From a virus, in IMG/VR virus record IMGVR_UViG_3300030419_002465, positions 1-26,101 of that record: a stretch of DNA of 26,101 nt; one strand, 5' to 3'. This document shows positions 1 through 6,399 of the stretch, one piece after another (the stretch's first letter is position 1; each line of letters opens with the position of its first letter). The notes below the pieces were generated by a model. It had not been told where the DNA came from. It ran no database searches and saw nothing but the letters and a program-made list of their open reading frames with translations. A program made the position numbers and the translations under genes.

Positions 1-23
1 ACAAGAAACGGAGGTAGAAAGCT

Positions 24-230
24 ATGTCGTCGGAGGAATCAAACAAGATGTCAAAAAAGACACCTTCACAGGATTCAGACTCTGAAGAAGAGTATGTTCC
101 TGGAGGAATTACTGACAATATCTTTTCCAAAGAAGCAAAAGAAGAAGAAATAGAATGGGATCTTGAGGAGATGAAGAGAGCATATAAAGATGCTGCTGAA
201 CAACAATGGGATAAGTATGCGGGAGGGTGA
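24..230 (+). CDS. Small acidic hypothetical protein
   Basis: A 68-residue, Glu/Asp/Lys-rich protein with no recognisable domain. The N-terminal third is Ser/Glu-rich and looks disordered; the C-terminal half is a probable amphipathic helix ending in WDKYAGG. The ATG is preceded by a good Shine-Dalgarno sequence (GGAGGT at 10-15, eight bases upstream), which supports this start. Short acidic ORFs of this sort are typical filler between larger genes in T4-like cyanophages. I do not recognise the family and propose no function. Confidence 0.7.
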   Translation: MSSEESNKMSKKTPSQDSDSEEEYVPGGITDNIFSKEAKEEEIEWDLEEMKRAYKDAAEQQWDKYAGG

Positions 231-290
231 CTTTCCAAATGAAGTTGAATTATTAGAACTAAATAAGAACATGACTGTAAGAATTGGAAA

Positions 291-758
291 GTGGAAACCA
301 CCCCAAAGGCCTCAGTGGGTGAAGGAAGTTATGAAAACCCCTGGACATATCAGGGTGCAACTTTTACTTCTGACAATATTAACGACTTCTTCGGTTTTGT
401 CTACTGTATTACAAATAACACAAACGGTAGACAATACATCGGGCGTAAGTATTTCTGGAAGTTTAGAACTCCGCGAGGTAAAAAGAGAAAAGTAAAATCA
501 GAATCTGATTGGAAGAAATATTATGGGTCTTCTGAGGAACTTAAGGAAGAGATTGAGCAATTGGGTCGACAGAATTTTAGTCGATGTATCTTATCATTAC
601 ATAAAACAGCTGGCAAAACAAACTTCGAGGAAACGAGACAACTGTTCGTCAATGGAGTCCTTACAGAACAACTTGACGATGGTACACCAAGATTCTATAA
701 TAGCAATATCCTCTCAAGATATTTCCGAAAAGATTACTATGGATCAGATAATGACTGA
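291..758 (+). CDS. Seg-like GIY-YIG endonuclease
   Basis: Probable GIY-YIG nuclease of the Seg-like type common in cyanomyoviruses. The GIY half appears as GFVY (residues 35-38) and the YIG half as QYIGRKYFW (48-56), 13 residues apart as expected. After a basic stretch comes SDWKKYYGSS (72-81), a block I recognise from phage homologues, as I do the PWTYQG segment before the domain. Family members cut DNA, sometimes as free-standing homing enzymes; whether this one is mobile or domesticated cannot be told. There is no in-frame ATG: the frame opens at 267 and the first start is GTG at 291, with another GTG at 315. Neither has a convincing ribosome site, so the N-terminus is uncertain. Confidence 0.75.
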   Translation: METTPKASVGEGSYENPWTYQGATFTSDNINDFFGFVYCITNNTNGRQYIGRKYFWKFRTPRGKKRKVKSESDWKKYYGSSEELKEEIEQLGRQNFSRCILSLHKTAGKTNFEETRQLFVNGVLTEQLDDGTPRFYNSNILSRYFRKDYYGSDND

Positions 759-918
759 AGATATTGTGGCTCATGTGAGAGATTGGTCTATCGATAAAAT
801 TGAAGAAGCAGAAATGGTAGGAGATAAAATAGCATTGTATGCAGAGTTCGAAGAGTGGATTGAGATTGAAGATGAAGGAGATTTGGAGATCATTTCTTTG
901 GACGGAGAAGTGGAGTAA
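739..918 (+). CDS. Small acidic hypothetical protein
   Basis: A 59-residue, strongly acidic protein (MDQIMTEDIVAHVRDW at the start), overlapping the end of the endonuclease gene by 20 bases. The frame stays open upstream to 523, but that part is the antisense-like shadow of the endonuclease and is basic, whereas the sequence after 739 has the acidic character of its neighbours. ATG 739 or ATG 751 could be the true start. No domain is recognised. The overlap suggests translational coupling to the endonuclease. Confidence 0.6.
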   Translation: MDQIMTEDIVAHVRDWSIDKIEEAEMVGDKIALYAEFEEWIEIEDEGDLEIISLDGEVE

Positions 919-964
919 TTCCTAAATAATGTTAGTGAATAGAGATTTTTCAGGATGAAAAGAG

Positions 965-1219
965 ATGTTAGTAGTACAGTGTCGCGATTGTCATAAAGAA
1001 ATTACCAGCCACGATACACAAGCACGAAGCTGTGGTTGCCCTAATATGATGACTGTTAAAGGAGACTCAGTAACAGCAGTTGACTTAAACAGAGTGATTA
1101 TGATACAATCAAACAAGAAACAATCTAAGCAACAGTCCCTTTTTTCACCTCAGGAGTTACAATTCCAAGAAGAAAGACGCAAGAGAAAAGTCCGTAAACT
1201 TGATTTTGAGGTTCGATAA
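965..1219 (+). CDS. Small Cys-rich protein, probable zinc ribbon
   Basis: An 84-residue protein with an N-terminal CxxC (CRDC, residues 6-9) followed by CGCP (23-26). This spacing is compatible with a four-cysteine metal site. The middle (VDLNRVIMI) looks like a short beta/alpha unit, and the C-terminal 35 residues are Lys/Arg/Gln-rich and probably disordered or nucleic-acid binding. Small proteins of this appearance are conserved among cyanomyoviruses, but I know no assigned function. ATG 965 follows a 46-base gap after the previous gene and has only a weak purine-rich ribosome site (AAAAGAG). Confidence 0.7.
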   Translation: MLVVQCRDCHKEITSHDTQARSCGCPNMMTVKGDSVTAVDLNRVIMIQSNKKQSKQQSLFSPQELQFQEERRKRKVRKLDFEVR

Positions 1220-1250
1220 TCTCTATCCACTGTAGAATTCAATTTCAACT

Positions 1251-1460
1251 ATGGATAATTACACCAACGATCATAAGGTTTATGATAATATGGTGAGAAC
1301 CAAAAAGATTTATGAACAGACTGGTAAGACAGATGATGAAGTGTATCTGAAGGCATGTGAGTATTTAAGTACACATCAAAACCCTGAAGATATATACAAT
1401 AAGGTTAGAGAACCTTTGATTATTGACATAAAGGATCCTCCACATGACTCCAATCGATAA
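1251..1460 (+). CDS. Small hypothetical protein
   Basis: A 69-residue mixed-charge protein with Tyr-rich, probably helical segments (VYDNMVRTKKIYEQTGKTDD near the N-terminus). It has no Cys motif, signal peptide or membrane segment, and I do not recognise the family. It begins 31 bases after the preceding gene and overlaps the next by 17 bases, so it is probably co-transcribed and coupled with the membrane protein that follows. Confidence 0.6.
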   Translation: MDNYTNDHKVYDNMVRTKKIYEQTGKTDDEVYLKACEYLSTHQNPEDIYNKVREPLIIDIKDPPHDSNR

Positions 1461-1749
1461 TGTTTATACTAAGGAAGAAGTAGATATGTTAGTTCGTGCA
1501 GCTGTTGCTGAAGCGCACGAGATGGATCAAAAATTAATGGCAAAGCATAATCGTAATGCTACTATAATAAGTATGATTTTGGGTATGATTTGTCTTGCAT
1601 TGTTTCTTGATGGATTACTTAGGATTCTGGGTATTATTCCACCCTTTATGGATCTTGATGTAAATGTTATTGATGATGTAGTTGATAAGGTAGAGAGTGA
1701 TATAATGCCGTTGGTAAATAAATATATACCTAAAATACCAGGAAGATGA
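1444..1749 (+). CDS. Small membrane protein with one transmembrane segment
   Basis: A 101-residue protein with a charged N-terminal helix (about residues 8-38), one strongly hydrophobic segment at about 40-66 (ATIISMILGMICLALFLDGL and on), and an acidic C-terminal region with a VIDDVVDKVESD helix. It is probably an inner-membrane protein of the infected cell. It shares an ATGA stop-start overlap with the tiny membrane protein at 1746, so the two are likely translated together. No family is recognised. Confidence 0.65.
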   Translation: MTPIDNVYTKEEVDMLVRAAVAEAHEMDQKLMAKHNRNATIISMILGMICLALFLDGLLRILGIIPPFMDLDVNVIDDVVDKVESDIMPLVNKYIPKIPGR

Positions 1750-1862
1750 TTGATAATATTGTTACTGAAATTGGTTTTGTTTTATTAGGTGGTGCTGTGG
1801 CGGCAGTACCTCTTTACATATTAGGATTATTCTTGAGGAATGAAAATGACAATAACATATAA
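1746..1862 (+). CDS. 38-residue membrane peptide
   Basis: A short ORF supported by position: its ATG overlaps the previous stop (ATGA at 1746-1749) and its end overlaps the next gene by 23 bases. The product has a short polar N-terminus (MIDNIVTE), a hydrophobic helix of about 22 residues with GG and AVAAVP small-residue patches, and a polar tail LRNENDNNI. This is the plan of a single-pass membrane micropeptide. It follows directly on another membrane protein gene, so the two may form a pair. Function unknown. Confidence 0.55.
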   Translation: MIDNIVTEIGFVLLGGAVAAVPLYILGLFLRNENDNNI

Positions 1863-2184
1863 TGATATTGAGATTAAAATTAATCTTACTGAGTTAGTGG
1901 CTGTTAGAGCATCTTTCATTGGTGAGGAGATGACCGAGGAAGAAGTTGATGAGTTAGCTACTGATCTTAAACACACTCTTACATGGGATACCCTGTATGG
2001 TATGATAGATAATGCTATCTTAGATTATTATGATAAGTTAGAAACTCATTATGGTGAGATTCAACCTGAACCTGGACGTGAGGAGTATTTAAATGAGATT
2101 GAAAAGAATAAGAAACAGTTTGAGATGGTAGATTTAGTATCACCGTCATGGACAATTCAAGTACCTAGGAGGAAAAAGAAGTAA
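1840..2184 (+). CDS. Hypothetical acidic protein
   Basis: A 114-residue soluble protein that begins like a small beta-sheet (MKMTITYNDIEIKINLTE), continues with acidic helices (GEEMTEEEVDELATDLKHT) and ends in a basic tail (RRKKK). A GAGG ribosome site (1834-1837) lies close to the ATG, inside the preceding micropeptide gene. No known domain is recognised. It is followed immediately, in the same reading frame, by a GTG-initiated gene, so its TAA and the next start codon touch. Confidence 0.65.
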   Translation: MKMTITYNDIEIKINLTELVAVRASFIGEEMTEEEVDELATDLKHTLTWDTLYGMIDNAILDYYDKLETHYGEIQPEPGREEYLNEIEKNKKQFEMVDLVSPSWTIQVPRRKKK

Positions 2185-2523
2185 GTGGACAATCTTTCCA
2201 TTTTTTTATTTGCCATTGCAGGCATATCCACCCTTGTGGGTGCTTTTTATTTGATGGCTAGTGCAGCAAATTCGAAACCAGTCAGGGATTATAATGCGGG
2301 ACGTTTAACAGGTGAATGGACTACTGAAGTAAAGAAACCAGTTCATCCGGAGATGGCTGATGTTAAACCTGGTACAGAATTGATGGGTGTTAATTTTCAA
2401 CAAAAAACTAGTTGCGATTTAGAAGAGTATAAAGATCTTCAAGCAAGAATAGAAGCATTAAAGGCAGAGTTGGAAGAAGATGAGGATGAAGATGATGATG
2501 GAGATATCATTGTGAGAGTATGA
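2185..2523 (+). CDS. Membrane-anchored acidic-tail protein
   Basis: A 112-residue protein with an N-terminal membrane anchor (about residues 4-27, NLSIFLFAIAGISTLVGAFY), a soluble middle, and a C-terminal coiled-coil-like helix ending in an Asp/Glu run (EEDEDEDDDGD). The only sensible start is GTG 2185: a stop codon lies just before it, and the next in-frame Met is inside the hydrophobic helix. An AGGAGG at 2167-2172 is the likely ribosome site, although its 12-base spacing is long. Family not recognised. Confidence 0.65.
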   Translation: MDNLSIFLFAIAGISTLVGAFYLMASAANSKPVRDYNAGRLTGEWTTEVKKPVHPEMADVKPGTELMGVNFQQKTSCDLEEYKDLQARIEALKAELEEDEDEDDDGDIIVRV

Positions 2524-2549
2524 TATATAATGAGGTTCAAATCCATTAA

Positions 2550-2711
2550 ATGAAAACGTTAACTATTAAAGAATTTGTGGCTGACTCTGAAGCGATTATT
2601 AAAAGAGTGGAAAAGGGAGAAAAGATTGCTGTTACGGATGGGGAGGTGAGTGCGGTATTAGTTCCTTCAACTGAATATCTTTACCGTGTTAATAATAATG
2701 ACGCACCTTGA
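2550..2711 (+). CDS. Phd/YefM-like orphan antitoxin
   Basis: A 53-residue ORF whose pattern fits the N-terminal DNA-binding half of Phd/YefM antitoxins: MKTLTIKEFVADSEAIIKRV, then a KGEKIAVTDG turn and VSAVLVPSTEYL. Family members start with a short strand and an xEFxxN/D helix, have a VExGExxxVT beta hairpin, and end with a VAVLVP strand. The toxin-neutralising C-terminal tail is almost absent, and no RelE/Doc-like toxin follows. It may act as an autonomous small repressor, or neutralise a host toxin; both are inferences. The next gene has its own promoter, whose -35 box overlaps the stop of this one. Confidence 0.6.
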   Translation: MKTLTIKEFVADSEAIIKRVEKGEKIAVTDGEVSAVLVPSTEYLYRVNNNDAP

Positions 2712-2736
2712 CTTCTGTAAGGTTTTTTCTTATAAT
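2708..2736 (+). promoter_or_regulatory. Sigma-70-type early promoter
   Basis: TTGACT at 2708-2713 and TATAAT at 2731-2736 are separated by exactly 17 bases. The -35 box overlaps the TGA stop of the antitoxin-like gene. Transcription would start near 2743, giving a leader of about 17 bases, without a Shine-Dalgarno sequence, before the ATG at 2760. Such host-type promoters drive early genes in T4-like cyanophages. Confidence 0.7.
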
Positions 2737-2759
2737 CTTCGAGTCAACCATTCAAAGCA

Positions 2760-2975
2760 ATGACGCTTACAACAAAATTCAAGAAAGATCTACAAACTCT
2801 TAGGGGAGCCGCCAATGGTGAATTCTTCTTAGATGTAAAGAATCCTAAACTTTTAAAGAAAGTTCGTCGATTCTATCAGAATGAGGGAGTAGACTTCTCT
2901 GGTGATGCACTGGATGATTACGACATCCTTATGGATTGCATCCTCCAAGATCTACAATCTGTTGAAGCACAATGA
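2760..2975 (+). CDS. Small hypothetical protein
   Basis: A 71-residue protein with a basic N-terminal half (TKFKKDLQTLRGAANGEF, then KLLKKVRRFYQNEG) and an acidic, helical C-terminus (GDALDDYDILMDCILQDLQS). It looks like a compact helical protein; no domain is recognised. It sits directly behind a consensus sigma-70 promoter and has no Shine-Dalgarno sequence. Its TGA overlaps the next ATG (ATGA, 2972-2975). Confidence 0.65.
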   Translation: MTLTTKFKKDLQTLRGAANGEFFLDVKNPKLLKKVRRFYQNEGVDFSGDALDDYDILMDCILQDLQSVEAQ

Positions 2976-3208
2976 ATGTAATTTTAGAACGGTATCCATA
3001 TCGTTATGTAGAATGTGGAACTCTAGAAAATGGATTTCCTGATTTTCGTATTCAAAAAGAAGATTACTATACAAAAAGATACAAAGATATGTATCTTTTA
3101 GATAATCAGATGCAATTGTTAACTGCAATTGAAGATTTTGAATATACTAAATGGTTAGATCCCGAAGGAGTTCCTTGTTATGTGGGCGATAAAGTCCAAT
3201 ATAAATAA
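2972..3208 (+). CDS. Small hypothetical protein
   Basis: A 78-residue, Tyr-rich protein (NVILERYPYRYVECGTLENG at the start) ending in a VPCYVGDKVQYK motif that resembles the turn of a small SH3-like or KOW-type barrel. That resemblance is weak and no function is proposed. The gene is coupled to the one before by an ATGA overlap. A late promoter (3200-3207) for the next genes lies across its last codons and stop. Confidence 0.6.
   Translation: MNVILERYPYRYVECGTLENGFPDFRIQKEDYYTKRYKDMYLLDNQMQLLTAIEDFEYTKWLDPEGVPCYVGDKVQYK
3200..3207 (+). promoter_or_regulatory. T4-type late promoter
   Basis: A perfect TATAAATA, the late-promoter -10 element read by the gp55-type sigma factor. It sits 23 bases before the ATG at 3231, overlapping the stop codon of the preceding gene. 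It should switch on the DUF2997/DUF1257 pair late in infection. Confidence 0.6.
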
Positions 3209-3230
3209 ATGTAACATCATAATGTAACCA

Positions 3231-3452
3231 ATGGCACAGGAAACGATTAAATTTACTATCAAACAGGATGGTACGGTAACTGAAGAGGTTTTTGGTGTCT
3301 ATGGTGATGCTTGTGAGAAGCTCACGGAGAGTATCGAAGAAAAACTTGGGGTTGTTCAGTTTAAAGAACCAACTGCTGATATGTATAGGAGTGTGGTTGA
3401 ATGTGATCATGTTTCAGTCTCAAGTCAAGAACAACATTTCCCCGGACCATAA
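3231..3452 (+). CDS. DUF2997 family protein
   Basis: A 73-residue protein beginning QETIKFTIKQDGTVTEEVFG, followed by a Cys-containing helix (GDACEKLTESIEEKLG). This matches the small DUF2997 family, which in cyanobacteria and cyanophages is encoded next to DUF1257/Ycf35, as it is here. The stop and the next start overlap (TAATG at 3450-3454), so the pair is coupled and the products may work together. The biochemical role of the family is unknown. A late promoter lies just upstream. Confidence 0.7.
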   Translation: MAQETIKFTIKQDGTVTEEVFGVYGDACEKLTESIEEKLGVVQFKEPTADMYRSVVECDHVSVSSQEQHFPGP

Positions 3453-3844
3453 TGTCACATTTTACTTGTATCAAAACTAAAATTAAAGAGCGACCGTATT
3501 TGATTGAAGCTCTTGAACTCATGGGATATGATATTCAAGAGAATCAACAGTTGGTTATTAATAATCCATCTCATGCAGAGGAGCATCCAGAGTTTCATGC
3601 AGAGGTTGCTATTAGAAATGATATAGGATTTCGTTTGAATAAAAATACAGGTAACTATGAGTTAGTGGCTGAACTGGATACGTGGGATTTAGATGTTCCC
3701 GTCGAAAGGTTTATTGAAAAAGTAACCCAACAGTATGCACGGATGACTTTGTATGGGACTGTTAAGGAAGAAGGATGGGAGGTTGCAGAAGAGTGGCTAA
3801 TGGATGATAACAGTCTTGAATTAACCGTTACGAGATGGGTTTAA
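3452..3844 (+). CDS. DUF1257 / Ycf35-like protein
   Basis: A 130-residue protein starting MSHFTCIKTKIKERPYLIEA, the signature N-terminus of the DUF1257 (Ycf35-like) family, with the expected LxxMGYDI segment next. Homologues occur in cyanobacterial and plastid genomes and in cyanomyoviruses, so this is good evidence for a cyanobacterial host. The family's function is not established. The length is close to that of the cellular proteins. It follows DUF2997 with a one-base overlap under a shared late promoter. Confidence 0.75.
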   Translation: MSHFTCIKTKIKERPYLIEALELMGYDIQENQQLVINNPSHAEEHPEFHAEVAIRNDIGFRLNKNTGNYELVAELDTWDLDVPVERFIEKVTQQYARMTLYGTVKEEGWEVAEEWLMDDNSLELTVTRWV

Positions 3845-3850
3845 TAAATA
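3843..3850 (+). promoter_or_regulatory. Probable late promoter
   Basis: AATAAATA, matching the cyanophage late consensus NATAAATA, begins two bases before the TAA of the DUF1257 gene ends. It is 23 bases upstream of the ATG at 3874, the same distance as at 3200. An AGGAG ribosome site lies between. Confidence 0.45.
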
Positions 3851-3873
3851 ACACAGGAGTTTAGTTTAAAATC

Positions 3874-4140
3874 ATGGCATTTAAAGGTACAGCTGGAAAA
3901 TCTTCAAGTGGAGCATCCATGTCAAAATATGATGTGGAAGTGGAAGCAAGACTACAGAAATTAGAAAAAGCAGTAGCAGCATTAGAATCACACTCACATG
4001 CTGCACCAGCAGTTGGTGGTGGCGATACAGGACTAGTGGGTCAGAGACTTGATAAACTAGTTGCAGTTCTTAATGGTTGTGAAGTAGTCACAAATGCTTG
4101 TGCTAAGGGAGCTGATGGTGAGAGAAGGCTAGAAATCTAG
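3874..4140 (+). CDS. Coiled-coil hypothetical protein
   Basis: An 88-residue protein with a Gly/Ser-rich N-terminus, a heptad-like helix at about residues 20-40 (EVEARLQKLEKAVAALESH), a flexible Ala/Gly linker (APAVGGGDTG) and a second helix containing two cysteines (C69 and C76). It looks like a small oligomeric or virion-associated protein, but no function is known. A late promoter and an AGGAG ribosome site precede it, which fits a product made late in infection. Confidence 0.65.
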   Translation: MAFKGTAGKSSSGASMSKYDVEVEARLQKLEKAVAALESHSHAAPAVGGGDTGLVGQRLDKLVAVLNGCEVVTNACAKGADGERRLEI

Positions 4141-4141
4141 T

Positions 4142-4149
4142 TATAAATA
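4142..4149 (+). promoter_or_regulatory. T4-type late promoter
   Basis: A perfect TATAAATA starting one base after the previous stop codon and 20 bases before the ATG at 4170. It is the third late-type element in about 950 bases, so each small gene unit from 3231 to 4439 seems to have its own late start. Confidence 0.65.
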
Positions 4150-4169
4150 CATCAGACGATACAAATTAA

Positions 4170-4439
4170 ATGAACGAGAAGGTTAAGTTAGGTATTGCTG
4201 GTGCAGTGGGAATAGTCGGTGGAGGATTAATTTCCTTCTTCGGCGGAACTCCTGGACAGAACAATACGGATAACTCAGGATTAAGTTGTGCTAGTGGAGC
4301 ACCAGTTCAATGTTGCACTACAGGTTTTAATTGTTCAAACACACCTGATGGTGTGGTATGTGAGAGATGTGAAGGATGGACTGATCTTGGAAAGAAAGAT
4401 CCAACTGTAGAATGCTGGAAGATCGCAGCACCTAACTAA
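4170..4439 (+). CDS. Cys-rich membrane-anchored or exported protein
   Basis: An 89-residue protein with an N-terminal Gly/Ala-rich hydrophobic segment (residues 7-25, with a GIVGGGLISFFGG run). A small domain with seven cysteines follows (C40, C48, C49, C55, C64, C67, C82), together with many Asn, Ser and Gly. The pattern suggests an anchored or secreted disulfide-rich or metal-binding domain. The hydrophobic segment has no clear signal-peptidase site, so it is more likely an anchor. A perfect late promoter is directly upstream and a terminator directly downstream, making this a monocistronic late gene. Family not recognised. Confidence 0.65.
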   Translation: MNEKVKLGIAGAVGIVGGGLISFFGGTPGQNNTDNSGLSCASGAPVQCCTTGFNCSNTPDGVVCERCEGWTDLGKKDPTVECWKIAAPN

Positions 4440-4446
4440 TAAATTG

Positions 4447-4476
4447 AGAGGAGGTTGACTACAATCTCCTTTTTTT
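4447..4476 (+). terminator. Intrinsic terminator
   Basis: A 7-bp stem GGAGGTT/AATCTCC (4450-4456 with 4463-4469, one G-T wobble) has a six-base loop and is followed by seven T (4470-4476). An A-T pair can extend the base of the stem. It closes the late-transcribed small-gene region. The stem end and loop also contain the -35 box of the next promoter. Confidence 0.7.
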
Positions 4477-4483
4477 GTATAAT
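4455..4483 (+). promoter_or_regulatory. Sigma-70 promoter of the glycan cluster
   Basis: TTGACT (4455-4460), a 17-base spacer and TATAAT (4478-4483) form a near-consensus host-type promoter. Transcription would begin near 4490, leaving about 18 untranslated bases and no Shine-Dalgarno sequence before ATG 4508. A second TATAAT (4496-4501) lacks a good -35. This is the natural early promoter for the long glycan-gene block. Confidence 0.75.
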
Positions 4484-4507
4484 ACATAGTATACTTATAA
4501 TCTGATT

Positions 4508-5554
4508 ATGCGTGAGTATAAAAAAACTGCATTGGTTCTTGGTGCAGGTGGCTTTATAGGAAGTCATATGGTAAAACGACTTCGTTCCGAGGGGTATTGG
4601 GTGCGAGGTGTTGATTTAAAGTACCCTGAATTTTCTCCTACTGAAGCTAATGAGTTTGTGTTGGGAGATTTAAGAGATGTAAATATAGTTCGTAGAGTAA
4701 TTAAATTTACTGGGTATCTGGGTAATTATTATAAGCAGATAGCGGATAAATTTGCTGAACCTTTCGATGAAATCTATCAGTTTGCTGCTGATATGGGAGG
4801 TGCTGGATTTGTATTTACTGGAGAGAATGATGCAGAGATTATGCATAATTCTTGTTCAATTAATTTGAATGTACTTGAAGAACAGCGTAAATTAAATGAA
4901 AATAAGGATATAAATGAAACAGTAATATTTTATTCTGGATCAGCATGTATGTACCCAGAACACAATCAATTAGATCCTGACAATCCTGATTGCCGTGAAG
5001 ATTCCGCATACCCAGCTGCACCAGATTCCGAATATGGATGGGAGAAACTTTTTTCAGAGAGACTGTACTTGGCTTACCATCGTAATCATGGTATGCCTGT
5101 TAGGGTTGCCCGTTATCACAATATCTTCGGCCCAGAAGGAACCTGGGAGGGAGGTAGAGAGAAAGCTCCAGCAGCAATATGCAGAAAGGTTGCTTACCTA
5201 CCCTCCAAAGGTGGAGAAATAGAAGTATGGGGTGATGGAGAACAGACTCGTTCTTTCTTATATGTTGATGAGTGTATTGAAGCAACCAGAAGATTAGTTG
5301 ATTCTGAATTTACAGGACCTGTTAACATTGGTTCTGAGGAAATGGTTACTATTAATCAATTAGTAGAGACTGCTGCAAAGGTTGCTAAGAAGCAAGTAGA
5401 AAAGAATCATATTGATGGGCCATTAGGTGTTCGTGGACGTAATTCAAATAATGATCTTATTCGTGAGAAACTTGGTTGGGATTACTCTCAAACTCTTGAA
5501 GAAGGTATTCGTAAAACTTATAAATGGATTTTGGGACAAATTAAAAGCAAATGA
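4508..5554 (+). CDS. GDP-mannose 3,5-epimerase-like SDR
   Basis: An extended SDR enzyme that resembles plant GDP-mannose 3,5-epimerase (GME), which converts GDP-D-mannose to GDP-L-galactose and GDP-L-gulose. Visible features: the Rossmann motif GAGGFIGSH (12-20); AADMGGAGFV (93-102); SACMYPE (145-151) with the Cys147 that acts in GME acid/base catalysis; Y176xxxK180; HNIFGPEGTWEGGREKAPAA (204-223) with the second catalytic Lys, K219; and VRGRNSNN (308-315). At 348 residues it is close to GME length. It is the first gene behind the cluster promoter and overlaps the next by ATGA. GME specificity is well supported by the motifs; the product in the phage is inferred. Confidence 0.85.
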   Translation: MREYKKTALVLGAGGFIGSHMVKRLRSEGYWVRGVDLKYPEFSPTEANEFVLGDLRDVNIVRRVIKFTGYLGNYYKQIADKFAEPFDEIYQFAADMGGAGFVFTGENDAEIMHNSCSINLNVLEEQRKLNENKDINETVIFYSGSACMYPEHNQLDPDNPDCREDSAYPAAPDSEYGWEKLFSERLYLAYHRNHGMPVRVARYHNIFGPEGTWEGGREKAPAAICRKVAYLPSKGGEIEVWGDGEQTRSFLYVDECIEATRRLVDSEFTGPVNIGSEEMVTINQLVETAAKVAKKQVEKNHIDGPLGVRGRNSNNDLIREKLGWDYSQTLEEGIRKTYKWILGQIKSK

Positions 5555-6399
5555 AAGTAACTATTCTTGGATCTAGTGGGCAGATTGGTGCCTATTTAAC
5601 AGCGTATCTTCGTGAGAAAGATCATGAAGTTACTGAATTTGATATTGTTAATGGGGAAGATCAAGATCTAACTCAAATTCCTAATAAGAATCTCATGCGG
5701 GCTATTCGCATGGCTGATTTTGTATTTGTCCTTGCATTTGATGTTGGAGGATCAAGGTATCTGAAAAAGTATCAGCATACATTTGATTTTGTTAATAACA
5801 ATACTCGCATTCTTGCAAATGTGTTTAATCTTTTAGGGGAGTATAAGAAACCCTTTATCTTTGCTTCATCTCAAATGAGTAACATGAGTTACTCTCCGTA
5901 TGGTGTATTGAAGAGAGTGGGTGAACTTTATACTCAAACTCTTAAGGGATTGACTGTTAAGTTTTGGAATGTGTATGGTATTGAGAAGGACATGGAGAAA
6001 GCCCATGTTATTACTGACTTCATACGTAAAGGATTTGAAGAAGGTGATTTTGAGATGTTAACTGATGGAACTGAGGAGCGGCAATTCTTATATGCAGAGG
6101 ATTGTTGTGAAGCACTGGAAACAATCATGGAATGTTATTCAGACTTTAAACCAACCGATCCATTACATGTTACTAATTTTCATGCAAGTTCTATTAGGGA
6201 AGTTGCTGATGAGATTCAAGGGCAGTTTCATTTAATTGGAAAATATATTACTATTAAAGCTGGACTTGCTAAGGATAGTGTTCAAATGGATAAAAGAAAT
6301 GAGGCAGACACTCATATTTTAGGTTGGTGGCAACCTAAAACTACTCTAGATAAAGGTATTGCAAAAGTATTCACGGAGATGAAAAAAGACTATGACTAA
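5551..6399 (+). CDS. NAD-dependent epimerase/dehydratase (SDR)
   Basis: An extended SDR of 282 residues with the dinucleotide motif GSSGQIG (7-13), a FASSQMSNMS segment (104-113) in the place of the catalytic Ser/Thr, and Y117xxxK121. RQFLYAEDCCEAL later in the chain is the usual sugar-nucleotide SDR motif. It is shorter than GalE or RmlB. Lying between the GME-like gene and a methyltransferase, it may act on the GME product or as a 4-ketoreductase, but the substrate cannot be read from the sequence. It overlaps the genes on both sides. Confidence 0.75.
   Translation: MKVTILGSSGQIGAYLTAYLREKDHEVTEFDIVNGEDQDLTQIPNKNLMRAIRMADFVFVLAFDVGGSRYLKKYQHTFDFVNNNTRILANVFNLLGEYKKPFIFASSQMSNMSYSPYGVLKRVGELYTQTLKGLTVKFWNVYGIEKDMEKAHVITDFIRKGFEEGDFEMLTDGTEERQFLYAEDCCEALETIMECYSDFKPTDPLHVTNFHASSIREVADEIQGQFHLIGKYITIKAGLAKDSVQMDKRNEADTHILGWWQPKTTLDKGIAKVFTEMKKDYD

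Noticed and set aside
75-272. Minus-strand ORF rich in Phe and Ser
   Set aside because: It is antisense to well-supported plus-strand genes with ribosome sites; its Phe/Ser richness is the mirror of Glu/Lys codons. The other minus-strand ORFs in the window were rejected for the same reason.
1717-1724. AATAAATA, a match to the late-promoter consensus, inside the membrane-protein gene at 1444-1749
   Set aside because: It is within AT-rich coding sequence, and the downstream genes have tight ATGA coupling, so an independent promoter is not needed.
5519-5527. TATAAATG near the end of the GME-like gene
   Set aside because: It differs from the late consensus at the last base and lies fully inside coding sequence next to an ATGA overlap.
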